The notes under the pieces were generated by a model. The model searched no databases. It saw nothing but the letters and a program-made list of their open reading frames with translations, and had not been told where the DNA came from. Positions 1 through 9,346 of a stretch of 64,000 nt of DNA are shown piece after piece; position 1 is the first letter of the stretch, and the number at the start of each line of letters is the position of its first letter. The DNA lies in assembly GCA_017743475.1 (NCBI GenBank), contig JAGHYV010000007.1:1-64000 (forward strand), given 5' to 3'. Source of the stretch: Roseiflexus sp. (GTDB taxonomy: Bacteria > Chloroflexota > Chloroflexia > Chloroflexales > Roseiflexaceae). The translations under genes and the position numbers were made by a program.

Positions 1-92
1 ACTGCCATGCTATCTGCTAAGGCCGTGCGCATTATTTGAACCACAGGTACACCTCGTCTCTGATCATGCTCTGGCAAGGCCTTTCGCTCTAT

Positions 93-1604
93 TCAACGAC
101 ACCCCTTTACGACAACAACCTTTCCTGGTTCCTCCCAGAGCAGCGTGGGCACATCACCAGTAAATGCTCCGACGGGAAACTCGCGCACATTTATGTCGTT
201 TCTTCGATACATGACCCGAATCGCTGCCTCTGCCCTATTCTCCCACCATACTTCTCTTGGGAAGCCAACCAAAGCGACGGTTGCGTCCGGAGGAAGTTTT
301 GGACAAACTAGCATCAGTTTATCCAGTGTCAGCCTCGCGTCTGCTCCTCCCCAAAACACTGCACTTGACTGGATGATTTTTGGAGTGGAAAGATATGAAG
401 ATCCAATCATAGATAGACTGATAATCACGGCGATAATAACTCGACTAGCCCCGTATTTCTCAGCAATAATAAACCAGAATGAACCAAGTAAAGAGCAGAG
501 CACGACGGTAAGACCAACTGACGGCAGCATGAAAAGATAAGCGGCAAAATTTCCTATGAACAAAACCGGAAGGAAGGACGATACGTACCACGCGATGCCG
601 AATACAAACATACGAATATGTGATTTCCGAACACTAATCACCCTCTCGTCGGCTTTTAGCCAGAAAACGATGAACCAAATTAGAGCGAGGAGAAACCAGG
701 ATATCAGTAGAATGATTTTGAAGCAATCTTCGCATATCTCATCGGTAAATCTTTTTATTGGGTCTAAAAAAACCTCGAAGTACCAATAAGTACCCCAATA
801 GTACTTATTTAGTACGAAATAATCTAAAATGACACTGTAACCACTACTGGTCTCGGTTGAAACGTTCAGGATCGAATTAATACGGAAAACCAGGTAAACT
901 AGGGATATAGACCAAAAATACCAAGTTCTACGAATGAAAGGCAGCACAAATCCTTTTAATCCCGTAGAACGATCGTACAGAGCATCATATATAAATAAGA
1001 TTATAGGCACGATAATAGCCATTTCTTTGCACATCAAAGACATGATGTAAACGATCGATAACGAAACTGATCTAGTGGCATTTTTCGAGTCGGGAATTGA
1101 AACGTAGAGTACAACACATAACAGAACAAAGAATGTCATCGAAATTTCTTGGAAGCCGGAGACCCACATTAGGCTTTCCACGTGCACGCGGGAGAGAAGA
1201 TAGGATAAGGAGGTGACGAAAGATAGAAATCTATCAGAGGTTAGGTTTTTCAGAATAACATACACTAGAAAACAGTTTATTGAGTGAACAAAGATATTGA
1301 AAGAGAGAAAACGAGATGCTTCTAGTCCGAAAATGTATTTTCCTAGCCAAAAATATAAATTTGTAGATATAGGTCTATAAAAACCGAGCTCTCCTGTGTT
1401 CCAAAAAGCAAAACTGGCGGCAATATCAATTATGCTACTATCGCCGGAGGAAGAGAGAAAGACAAAGTCATCTTGCCAAAAAGAGTTGCTGGACAACGGA
1501 ACGAAGAAAGACAACGCTAATACCGAAAAAAGCACGAGTAGAAGCATATCTGCCCTACTCAACCCGAAAGATATGTCTTGATCAATGGTTCGCAATGGAT
1601 CCAT
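93..1604 (-). CDS. Polytopic membrane protein, GT-C/TMTC-like glycosyltransferase
   Basis: The 503-residue product has a hydrophobic helix from about residue 20 and many further membrane segments. The first extracytoplasmic loop carries an acidic pair, WQDDF (D45-D46), followed by GFYRPIS. GT-C glycosyltransferases that use polyprenyl-phosphate sugars have a comparable acidic loop, so transfer of a sugar at the outer membrane face is the likely role; the substrate is unknown. The last roughly 70 residues are soluble. AAGG lies upstream of the ATG. The gene is much more AT-rich than its neighbours, which suggests recent acquisition. It is the most downstream member of the minus-strand glycan region. 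A non-enzymatic membrane protein cannot be excluded. Confidence 0.7.
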   Translation of the reverse strand: MDPLRTIDQDISFGLSRADMLLLVLFSVLALSFFVPLSSNSFWQDDFVFLSSSGDSSIIDIAASFAFWNTGELGFYRPISTNLYFWLGKYIFGLEASRFLSFNIFVHSINCFLVYVILKNLTSDRFLSFVTSLSYLLSRVHVESLMWVSGFQEISMTFFVLLCVVLYVSIPDSKNATRSVSLSIVYIMSLMCKEMAIIVPIILFIYDALYDRSTGLKGFVLPFIRRTWYFWSISLVYLVFRINSILNVSTETSSGYSVILDYFVLNKYYWGTYWYFEVFLDPIKRFTDEICEDCFKIILLISWFLLALIWFIVFWLKADERVISVRKSHIRMFVFGIAWYVSSFLPVLFIGNFAAYLFMLPSVGLTVVLCSLLGSFWFIIAEKYGASRVIIAVIISLSMIGSSYLSTPKIIQSSAVFWGGADARLTLDKLMLVCPKLPPDATVALVGFPREVWWENRAEAAIRVMYRRNDINVREFPVGAFTGDVPTLLWEEPGKVVVVKGCR

Positions 1605-1873
1605 AGTGTGCGCCTTAATCCATCAAACGGAGAAGTAACTTACCGCAATCAAACCAGTGGCCGACTAGTTTCGCTCGTTAACCCCGAATTCTCACAATGT
1701 TATACTTTTTGAACCGTTCTGAATTTAGTAAGGATGGTGGAAACATGCTAAGGAATTGCATAACCGACTCCGATTACGAGGAGTTCTCTAGAAGCCAAAA
1801 TAAACCTTGACAATGTCGAATGTTCGAACTTACAGAGCGACAACGTTCTATCAGACTACGATCTACTCCCTCA

Positions 1874-3499
1874 TCACTTCGTTCCCTTGAGTACTAACCG
1901 TTCTATCGTCTGGCCAGCGCAACGAAACGAAGGTTGCTGGGCAAACGAATCGAACGCTGCAGGGGAGAGTCCTGTAAGTGCCACCAGCCACTCCTGCTGC
2001 GATGAAGGGTAAGCATCGAGATCTTCAATAAAAACTCTGCCACCTAGCTGGTGTCGTTCGAGGATGAGCGTCTCGATCACACGGAGCAGCGCATTAGTGT
2101 CTTCTGTACGCGCTGAGAGATCGATCAGACTAATCGTATCGCGCCCGTAGAAATAGCGGACATATGGTGCCCAGGACCAGTCTGTCTCCAGAAAGAGATC
2201 GGCAGGGTGCATCTTGTCAGACACGCATGCCGCCTTCTGAATATTAGGGTTCGGTATGACTGCTCTAGGCCAGACTGTTGTCTGAAAGTTGCCAAATCCG
2301 ATAAGTATGACACATATGCCAAGTGCTGCATACGTTGACTTTCCCTGGCGCGCGCCAGATCCCCAGATCACGGCAACAACTGAGACAAGGAAGAGGTTTG
2401 GTATGACAAACCACTTAGGCTCGAATGGATCCCACCAAACGATGAACGGGAGAAATACCAGATAACTTAGAAGCAGCCACAGAGCGCTCCTGTGCCTTGT
2501 CGTTGAGTCCTTATCCCAGTGCAAGACCCGCCAGAGAGAGAGCAAGATCAAACCCAGCAGACCCAGCAAACTCAGCAGCGCAGGCAATTTCTCCAACCGA
2601 AATGAACCTCGCAGGAGATCGCGCAGCCCTAACCCGCTCCAGATCGGGACAATGCTGGCTATCGCACTCAAACCGGCTGGCGACAGCCTGTCAAAAGACC
2701 ATCTACCCCAGATCGGTAAGCGCGCCCCACCATAACTCGTCAACCATTGAAATATATCAGAGAGGTTGCCATATCTGTGAACCAGGATTGCAACAGCAAG
2801 ATAGGTGAGACTAAGCGAGAGTATGCAGGTGATGATGAAGCAACAGGCTGCCACGAGGCGTATACGGAATGGTCGACCAACGTTCAGTATCAACTGCCCA
2901 AGCGCGAATCCCGGTAGAAGGAACACGCTGGCCTGCCAGGTCAACACAGCAAGGGTACATAGCAGCCCGGCAGCTATTACGCCAAAAAGATGTGTCGAAT
3001 ACACCATCACCGCCAACGCCCCGGCTGCAAAAGCTAACGACAGCGTGATGTACTGGACATCTGTACTGAAGACCCACTGTGACCAGGATACAGCTAGAAG
3101 AACTGACGCAAGCAGCGTAACGACAGCGTTACCCGATAGACGACGGAAAGCAAGGGCAGAAAAACCGACTGCCGCTGAACTGGCCAGAGCGGTAATGATC
3201 TTCAAAATCGGCACTGAGGCGCCCGTGTAGCCAAATGACTGAATTGCAACGAATGCTGCCCGCCCTATAACGCCATACAACATATGATTGGGACGATAGA
3301 TGTCGGGTCCGCCGCGCTCAACTGCAACAGCTTCAGCCAGACCGTTGAGATCGTACTGGATCGAACCAAATGGAACGTAGAGTAGAATACCGATGCCGAA
3401 GCCAACTATGAACCAAAGCCAGGCTTGGAGGGATGGTACCTGCACCGCATGTGGCCAGGCAGCATAGAACTGCCGCAATTGGCGAAATATGATGCTCAT
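1874..3499 (-). CDS. Polytopic membrane protein, GT-C-like (hypothetical)
   Basis: This 541-residue protein has a helix at about residues 28-46 and roughly ten more membrane segments, then a soluble C-terminal domain of about 120 residues. The loop after the first helix contains YDLNGLAEAV and RPNHMLYG, a layout seen in uncharacterised GT-C-like membrane proteins. AAGG precedes the ATG. The gene begins 6 bases after the stop of the upstream GT2 gene, so the two are probably co-transcribed; a polyprenyl-phosphate sugar made by that GT2 would be a plausible donor. The specific reaction is not recognisable from sequence. Confidence 0.65.
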   Translation of the reverse strand: MSIIFRQLRQFYAAWPHAVQVPSLQAWLWFIVGFGIGILLYVPFGSIQYDLNGLAEAVAVERGGPDIYRPNHMLYGVIGRAAFVAIQSFGYTGASVPILKIITALASSAAVGFSALAFRRLSGNAVVTLLASVLLAVSWSQWVFSTDVQYITLSLAFAAGALAVMVYSTHLFGVIAAGLLCTLAVLTWQASVFLLPGFALGQLILNVGRPFRIRLVAACCFIITCILSLSLTYLAVAILVHRYGNLSDIFQWLTSYGGARLPIWGRWSFDRLSPAGLSAIASIVPIWSGLGLRDLLRGSFRLEKLPALLSLLGLLGLILLSLWRVLHWDKDSTTRHRSALWLLLSYLVFLPFIVWWDPFEPKWFVIPNLFLVSVVAVIWGSGARQGKSTYAALGICVILIGFGNFQTTVWPRAVIPNPNIQKAACVSDKMHPADLFLETDWSWAPYVRYFYGRDTISLIDLSARTEDTNALLRVIETLILERHQLGGRVFIEDLDAYPSSQQEWLVALTGLSPAAFDSFAQQPSFRCAGQTIERLVLKGTK

Positions 3500-3505
3500 G
3501 TCAGG

Positions 3506-4297
3506 CTACCTTACTCGTGCCTTGGTTTCTATAGAACGAGATGTAGGGGCAACGCGGTAAACGCCAAGCCAATCGTTGCACCGTACTTGAAGCACATCTC
3601 GCAGGTTGCGCCATGAATCGCGCACTGGGTCCACCTTGGTTTCGGTACCGTATCGCCATGTCACCGGTACTTCGGCAATACGATAGCCACATTGGCGGGC
3701 GAGAAAGAGCAGTTCGACGTCGTAGGCGGTGACGGCAGCGCCCTGAACCACCGGGGCATCGTCACCATAAATGCGCACACGCCGAAACAGATCGTGTGCT
3801 GCCCTGCGGGAGAGCGCCTTGAAACCGCACTGCGTGTCATTGATGCCGGGAATGGCGATCAGACGAACCAGGAGGTTGAAGACCCGACCCATAATGTGCC
3901 GGTGCAACGGCTCGCCGATACGGCGCGCGCCAAGTCCCTCACGAGAGCCAATCACCACATCATAGCCCGCTGCAAAGAACGGAAAGAGCTTCTCCCACTC
4001 TTCGATCGGCGTCGCCAGATCAGCATCGCACAGCAGAATATACGCGCCACGCGCATCGAGCGCCCCTGCGCGCACGGCAAACCCTTTGCCGCGATGATCG
4101 CGTTTGAGGACGCGCACACCAGGGTAGCGCTCGGCGAGAGCCGCAGTCTCATCTGTGCTCCCATCATCAACGACCAGGATTTCAGATTCAAATGATTGTT
4201 GCGCCAGATATTCGCCAACACGCTCGAGAGTCGCCGGCAGGCGCCGTGCTTCATTGTAGGCAGGGATGACGACAGACAGGAATACCGCAGCAGACAT
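3506..4297 (-). CDS. Family 2 glycosyltransferase, polyprenyl/dolichyl-phosphate sugar synthase type
   Basis: The 263-residue protein has the GT2 nucleotide-binding start VVIPAYNE (residues 9-16), VDDGST (43-48), and the metal-binding DAD at 91-93 within CDADLATP. NDTQCGFKAL further on is typical of Alg5/DPM-like enzymes that load hexose onto a polyprenyl phosphate. It lacks C-terminal membrane helices. A strong GGGGGAGGG site precedes the ATG. It likely feeds the adjacent GT-C-like proteins. Its 5' end lies in a segmental duplication whose second copy is near 7.12-7.80 kb. The sugar specificity is unknown. Confidence 0.85.
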   Translation of the reverse strand: MSAAVFLSVVIPAYNEARRLPATLERVGEYLAQQSFESEILVVDDGSTDETAALAERYPGVRVLKRDHRGKGFAVRAGALDARGAYILLCDADLATPIEEWEKLFPFFAAGYDVVIGSREGLGARRIGEPLHRHIMGRVFNLLVRLIAIPGINDTQCGFKALSRRAAHDLFRRVRIYGDDAPVVQGAAVTAYDVELLFLARQCGYRIAEVPVTWRYGTETKVDPVRDSWRNLRDVLQVRCNDWLGVYRVAPTSRSIETKARVR

Positions 4298-4732
4298 AAC
4301 CCTCCCCCTCTGGCGAATTGGCAGTCCGAACGGTCTGCGGGTCTATGCATGTGGACTGATGACAATGCGACTGTACATGGAAGTAATGAATCGCCGATGA
4401 AAGAGCTATATCGAAAGAAGAACGATTCTGACACGTCCTCTTTCCCTCGACGCCCCTGGAGTGCCAGCGGACAGCGACCACATAAAGAGCGAGGCGCAGG
4501 AACTTATAGTTCCTGCGGCCTAGCCAGAGACTATTACTGAGGTGTCGCCGCCTACGCGTCGCTTCCTGTCAGGCTACCGCTCATCCAGCGGATGTGGTTC
4601 ATGCCGATCTTCCACAGATGACCGAGTGTCTCGGGGTTGCTGGCTGCTTTGAGGATGATGATCGGACCAGGACGCAGCGACCATTCGCGCGCGGCCCGCT
4701 TCGCCCGGTACTCCAGATCCTTCGAGCTCAGG
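4224..4732. repeat. Segmental duplication, copy A
   Basis: This segment matches 7122-7799 in direct orientation with scattered mismatches. It holds the 5' end of the GT2 gene, its leader, and the 3' end of the radical SAM gene. Copy A lacks about 170 bases present in copy B (roughly 7345-7513). The join between GT2 leader and radical SAM 3' end in both copies implies that these two genes were once neighbours. The intervening 2.4 kb, which includes a GT39 gene, was placed between them by the duplication or insertion. Confidence 0.85.
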
Positions 4733-5133
4733 CTCGGTGGTGCTTTGCTCATCACTAGAACATACTGGATCGGTTCGCCAGCCCGGTATGATCCCAGATC
4801 ACCGTAGCCGCCGATCAGCCGCAACGCTAGCCAGATCAGCTGTTCGAGCGGCGCCAGGCTGACGCCCGCCAGGCAGAAAAAGATCGGCGATGCCAGGGTG
4901 GTGAGCAGGCCGGAGATCCAGTAGGGCGGGCTTTGGAGATACACGCGCTGCCCGCCATACGACTCGGCCTGCATGCCGACGCCAATGAAAAACGCCGCGT
5001 GGGTCAGCGCCATGAGCGCCAGCGCCATGCCGCGCAGCGCGTCGATAGCGGTGATGCGCGCTGTCGTGCGTTCGACAGGATTTTCGATCGTCGTGCTTAT
5101 CGTTGCTACTGGTAGTGAGGTCCTGATGGTCAT
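4552..5133 (-). pseudogene. Chimeric remnant: DUF1624/acyltransferase-like N-terminus fused to radical SAM C-terminus
   Basis: The open frame starts like a heparan-alpha-glucosaminide N-acetyltransferase-type (DUF1624) membrane protein, with AIDALRGMALALMALTHAAF and later FFCLAGVSLA. It then jumps to what looks like the same family's C-terminal part, LRLIGGYGD and MSKAPPSL, so its middle is missing. From SSKDLEY onward it equals the last about 60 residues of the radical SAM protein encoded near 7.62 kb. The frame stays open to the shared stop. The fusion point is the edge of duplication copy A. It is unlikely to be functional. The frame is open further upstream to 5220, but ATG at 5133 fits the family's usual start. 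Confidence 0.8.
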
Positions 5134-5289
5134 TAGACGATCCAGTGCTGATGGATGCCGTGTGGCAGCTCCCTGACGATCATTGTGCTGTAGCGCAATG
5201 ACGCAGCGATGAAGTGACACCCATGCAGATTATGACAATTCCGCAAGGTTCGATACGATAACAATTACTTTAGTCCTCGTCCAGGCATA

Positions 5290-5590
5290 CTAATGTCCAG
5301 CGCTCGCTTTACGCATCGCCAACGGCGCTATTTCGGCAGTGACAGGATTAATCGGCTTCATTCTGGGCGCTGTACCTTTCCAGTTGCGATACTTTAATAA
5401 CGTCCAGATTGCCAGCAATCCATCACGATTCTTTATCTTTTTACCTTCTTCACACGTGCGACCCATGTATGATATAGGCACTTCAAAGATGCGATATCCC
5501 AGTCGTAGCACTTTTGCTGCGATCTCAGGCTCGATGCGAAAATCGTTGCTCTGCAGGTCAAAGCTCCGCGCTTACGCAGCGATTGCGTAA
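5290..5590 (-). pseudogene. C-terminal remnant of a family 2 glycosyltransferase
   Basis: On the minus strand the frame reads SFDLQSNDFRIEPEI, then LRLGYRIFEVPISYMGRT, then EEGKKI and a short tail. This is the usual C-terminal part of DPM1-like GT2 enzymes. No nucleotide-binding or DxD region lies upstream, so about two thirds of the gene is absent. It sits between the chimeric remnant and the GT39 gene, inside the rearranged segment. It differs from the intact GT2 at 3.5-4.3 kb, so it derives from another gene. Confidence 0.75.
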
Positions 5591-5667
5591 TGAATCGTAA
5601 TCTGCCGATTGTATAGTCTCCAAATTCGATTGAAGCACATGGGTTGTCTAGAAAAATCTAACAAATT

Positions 5668-7068
5668 CTAATATTCACGAACATCTGGTGTTGGAAATAC
5701 TTTCCACCCATAATGCTGCATTTTTGATCTAAACCAAACAAAAAGCACACTAAGTGCATACACAGATGTTAAGACCAAAAACTGATCGATAGAAATACGG
5801 TATCTTTCCTTTCCGCTCAACAACAAAGCTGTTATCATGTTAGCAATTACGGGGAGCATTGGCAATAGCACGATCCAAACACGCCGACGTACAGCAATAA
5901 CGCATCCCAAGATAGCAAGTGCGAATATCAGCCGAAACGACCAGACGCGCAGCTTTTCCGGTATTCGCTCATAGGTTGGATGATCATCTAACGAAGTATA
6001 ATCAAAGCCATCTTCAGGCCGCTGGCGTTCACCTTTATATCCCAGCGGTGGTGGCAATTCTTCACGTGGTATGAGTGGGTAGCTCACTAATAGCTGCGAT
6101 ACTGCATATCGCATAGCCACTAGCGGATGTGCCCTTATGAAATCACTTGCTAATGCAACTGCATATCTATCGCGTTCGAGTTCAGTCATCTGATCGAAAT
6201 CCGGTATGGCGCACTCAAGTTCATGATTGCAGTCTTTGCCCTCCATCCAGTCTGGATTCGCCTCACGCATGTAGCGCAACCAGTATGCCTCCCAAATTGC
6301 CCAACGTTTATTCGCGGTAAACAGCAACTCGCCGTGGACATCAAGGTTGCGCAGCGCCCATGGCATTATTGTCAGCAAGCATATCGCGGCTGTCAACATT
6401 AGTCCAGACATTAGCGAACGTACTGATCGCTGCCGATAGCGGATAGTCCATGCAACAATGAACGCTGTGCTTAGCGCCGCAAAGACAAGTACTTCTGGTC
6501 TGAGCAGAAAAGCAATACTGAGCACTCCACCCCAGGCCATATAGTGAACAGGTCGCCATAACTGCTGAACATACTTAATTAGCAGCAAAGTTGCCAGTGA
6601 TAACAAGAGAGCAAATAGTATCTCGGTAGTTAATGGTCTCACGTACATAACAAGTGCGGGATAAAATGCAGTTACGATTCCAGCAATAATCCCTGCCTTT
6701 TCCCCCATTGTTCTCTTTCCGATGTGGTAGACACACACACAGATTGCGGCACTCATCAAAATCTGTACCAAGCGAACCAAGAGATAGTTTTCGCCAAACA
6801 AAGCAAACACACTTGCAAGCATAAACGGGTAGACTGGCGGCTGAATAGATGTCGGGCGATTTGAAGACGCTACAAAGATATCATAGCTCACTGAGAAGCC
6901 ACGCCCCTCCAACAGGTTTCGGGCGATGTCAATATAGATGTTCTGGTCAAAATTCGAGTCGTACAGGCGTTGTTCAGAGCCAAGCAAGAGAATAAAAGTG
7001 AGCCGCACAGCGATCGCAACCAGGAAAACCAGAGCACTTGCAAGTAATTTGTGTGCAGCAGTACGCAT
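5668..7068 (-). CDS. GT39/ArnT-like membrane glycosyltransferase
   Basis: The 466-residue protein has about ten membrane segments. The first loop has the family pattern DSNFDQNIYIDIARNLLEG, followed by RPTSIQPPVYP. Such GT-C enzymes move a sugar from a polyprenyl-phosphate carrier to an acceptor outside the membrane. ATG at 7068 was chosen because GGGAGG lies eight bases upstream. The frame remains open for 88 further codons, but these cross duplicated leader DNA and give a low-complexity, Cys/Ser-rich peptide unlike a real N-terminus. Base composition is more AT-rich than flanking genes. Duplicated segments flank it on both sides. Confidence 0.8.
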   Translation of the reverse strand: MRTAAHKLLASALVFLVAIAVRLTFILLLGSEQRLYDSNFDQNIYIDIARNLLEGRGFSVSYDIFVASSNRPTSIQPPVYPFMLASVFALFGENYLLVRLVQILMSAAICVCVYHIGKRTMGEKAGIIAGIVTAFYPALVMYVRPLTTEILFALLLSLATLLLIKYVQQLWRPVHYMAWGGVLSIAFLLRPEVLVFAALSTAFIVAWTIRYRQRSVRSLMSGLMLTAAICLLTIMPWALRNLDVHGELLFTANKRWAIWEAYWLRYMREANPDWMEGKDCNHELECAIPDFDQMTELERDRYAVALASDFIRAHPLVAMRYAVSQLLVSYPLIPREELPPPLGYKGERQRPEDGFDYTSLDDHPTYERIPEKLRVWSFRLIFALAILGCVIAVRRRVWIVLLPMLPVIANMITALLLSGKERYRISIDQFLVLTSVYALSVLFVWFRSKMQHYGWKVFPTPDVREY

Positions 7069-7119
7069 TAGTTCCCTCCCAATACCAACATATGAGAACA
7101 GGCGACGATAGGTCATAAC

Positions 7120-7195
7120 CGTCGAGAGTCGTTGGCAGGCGCCGTGCTTCGTTGTAGGCGGGGATGACGACAGACAGGAGTACCGCAGCAGACAC
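7120..7195 (-). pseudogene. 5' stub of a duplicated GT2 gene
   Basis: The minus strand codes VSAAVLLSVVIPAYNEARRL, almost identical to the start of the GT2 at 3.5-4.3 kb, but the similarity ends after about 25 codons at the duplication edge. The start codon is GTG instead of ATG. The stub lies upstream of the GT39 start in a different frame and cannot make an enzyme. Confidence 0.8.
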
Positions 7196-7799
7196 AACTC
7201 TTCCCCTCTGGCACATTGACAGTCCGAACGGTCTGCGTGTCTATGCATTGGGACTGATGACGATGTGACTATAAATGGAGGCGATGACTCGCCGATGAAA
7301 GAGCCATATCGAAAGAAGAACAATCCTGACACGTCCTCTTTTGAGAATTAACAATCAGCGCCTTCACCAGATTAGGCGGGGATACAGATAGAGACTATGC
7401 AAGTGCAGTACAGCGTGCTATCGTACAGATGCCGCTGCTGCACAAGCGTTCTGAACGGCAGCGTCAATGCGCGAGAAACACGAAAGACATACCAGGGTCA
7501 GACCTCTGCCGTCCCTGGAGTGCCAACGAACAGCGACCAGATAAAGAGCGAGGCGCAAAGAACCATAGTTCCTGCGGCCTCGCCGGAGACCATTGAGGAC
7601 TAATTTGTTGATCGCCTATGCACCGCTTCCTGTCAGGCTGCCGCTCATCCAGCGGATGTGGTTCATGCCGATCTTCCACAGATGACCGAGTGTCTCGGGG
7701 TTGCTGGCTGCTTTGAGGAAAGTCATGATCGGACCAGGACGCAGCGACCATTCGCGCGCGGCCCGCTTCGCCCAGTACTCCAGATCCTTCGAGCTCAGG
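7122..7799. repeat. Segmental duplication, copy B
   Basis: This is a direct repeat of 4224-4732. It carries the GT2 5' stub, its leader, about 170 extra bases (roughly 7345-7513) and the true 3' end of the radical SAM gene. The DNA between the stub and the radical SAM stop (7196-7615) shows no gene. Several substitutions and a 3-base indel within the radical SAM part separate the copies, so the event is not very recent. Confidence 0.85.
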
Positions 7800-9346
7800 T
7801 GCGGGTAGTTTAGCACCGTGTGATTGTACATGTCATAGTCTTCCCAGCGATCCATCTTAATCCAGCCGTTCGCAACTGCTTCATAGTAGAAAGGTGTGCC
7901 AGGGTAGGGCGTGGCGATATGGAACAGTGCGATGTCTAGCGGCAACCGCTTCGACAATGCAATCGTCTGCTGGATGGTCTCGACCGTCTCACCGGGCAGA
8001 CCGATGATAAAGTACCCCCAGTTCTTGATACCGACCTTGCGACTGGCGTGGATCGTTTCTTCAATGCGCTTGACTGTCGTGCCCTTGCGTGCGCGTTTCA
8101 GCACTGCCTCGCTGCCGCTCTCCAACCCCCAGGCGATCATGAAGCAGCCAGCTTTCTTCATCAGCGCCAGTTCTTCTTCGTCGACAAAATCGACGCGGCT
8201 GTTGCATGACCATTGTAGTTTGATGCCGTCCTTGATGATCGCATTGCACAGGTCGTAGACGAACTCCTTCTTGACGGTGAACAGGTCTGCCTCGAAATGG
8301 ATGTGGTGCATGCCCATCTCTTTGAGCATGTACATCTCTTCAAGCACATGCTGCGGGCTGCGATGACGCACGCTTGCCTGGTAGGTGACGTGCTTGATGC
8401 AGTAGCGGCACCCGGCAGGGCACCCGCGGCTTGTCAACACAAACGTGTACGGTCCGCCGACGATTGGCACTTTATACTTCTTCCAGGGCAGCATGTGGTG
8501 CAGTGGCAATGGCAGGCTATCCAGGTTCTCGATGAACGGACGGTCAGGATTAATCTGAACTTCGCCGTGCTCGTTGCGGAAGGCAATGCCGCGCGTCTCG
8601 CGCAGGGCGCGGGCAATGACCTGTGGGTAGACCCCCAGAAAACGTCCACGTGTCGTCAGGTACGACGCATCCGGGAAGGGAAGTTTGCGCCACGGCGCTG
8701 TCAGGTCGGGGTTGCCGACCGGCACAGTGTCGGTTGCTTTCTCCAGTTCCACCTGACGGTCGATGGTCTGAATGACATCGAGGATGGTCATTTCCGGTTC
8801 GCCGCGCACCACGATATCGAGCGTCGGGTAGGACTCGAGCGTCTCACGGCTCATCGGCGTGACGTGGGTGCCGATCGCCATTGTGATCGTACCAACTGCC
8901 TTACCAAGGAAGGTGGTGCGCATATCGTTTGTCAGTGTCGGCGCTGTGGCGTGGATGATCATGTAGCGCGGCTTGTGCCGGTACATGTAGCGCTCGAACT
9001 CCTCCCACGTCATGCCTAGACCGATTGCATCGACCACATCGACGGTGTAGCCTGCTTCTTTGACCACAGCGCCGATCTGCGCCAGCGCTGTCTGGGGCCA
9101 AATGATGCCGTCGCGGGTGCGGCGCCCCACGCGCGCGATGTCGCGCAGGAACAGATCGCCATCGGGTGATGGCGGGTTGAGCACCAGAACGTCGAGGCGC
9201 GGTTGTTTCTCGCGCGGCATCTCGACGAACTTGATTTCGCCAGCCCGCTCATCGGCGCGGGCGGGAGCGACCAGTTTGATGCCCTGCTTTTTGTCGCCAG
9301 GGGCAAGATGCTTCCCATTCGTTGCGTTCGTTTCGTGATCCGTCAT
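7616..9346 (-). CDS. B12-binding-domain radical SAM protein
   Basis: The 576-residue product has an N-terminal cobalamin-binding-like Rossmann domain (LDVLVLNPPSPDG at about 50-65, then about 140 residues). A radical SAM core follows, with CPAGCRYC (C309, C313, C316) as the iron-sulfur cluster motif, preceded by SRG. Such enzymes catalyse methylations or rearrangements on unactivated carbons, often in lipid or glycan modification. ATG at 9346 is favoured by GGAGGAAGAAG upstream; the open frame continues 36 codons with unlikely sequence. Its last 60 codons are duplicated near 4.55 kb. The exact substrate cannot be told. Confidence 0.85.
   Translation of the reverse strand: MTDHETNATNGKHLAPGDKKQGIKLVAPARADERAGEIKFVEMPREKQPRLDVLVLNPPSPDGDLFLRDIARVGRRTRDGIIWPQTALAQIGAVVKEAGYTVDVVDAIGLGMTWEEFERYMYRHKPRYMIIHATAPTLTNDMRTTFLGKAVGTITMAIGTHVTPMSRETLESYPTLDIVVRGEPEMTILDVIQTIDRQVELEKATDTVPVGNPDLTAPWRKLPFPDASYLTTRGRFLGVYPQVIARALRETRGIAFRNEHGEVQINPDRPFIENLDSLPLPLHHMLPWKKYKVPIVGGPYTFVLTSRGCPAGCRYCIKHVTYQASVRHRSPQHVLEEMYMLKEMGMHHIHFEADLFTVKKEFVYDLCNAIIKDGIKLQWSCNSRVDFVDEEELALMKKAGCFMIAWGLESGSEAVLKRARKGTTVKRIEETIHASRKVGIKNWGYFIIGLPGETVETIQQTIALSKRLPLDIALFHIATPYPGTPFYYEAVANGWIKMDRWEDYDMYNHTVLNYPHLSSKDLEYWAKRAAREWSLRPGPIMTFLKAASNPETLGHLWKIGMNHIRWMSGSLTGSGA

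Noticed and set aside
4224-7799. Composite transposon bounded by the two direct repeats
   Set aside because: No transposase, no terminal inverted repeats and no target-site duplication were seen; the repeats contain ordinary gene ends.
8297-9019. A 240-codon frame on the plus strand opposite the radical SAM gene
   Set aside because: It is antisense to a clearly coding gene with a cluster motif, and its sequence has no domain-like pattern.
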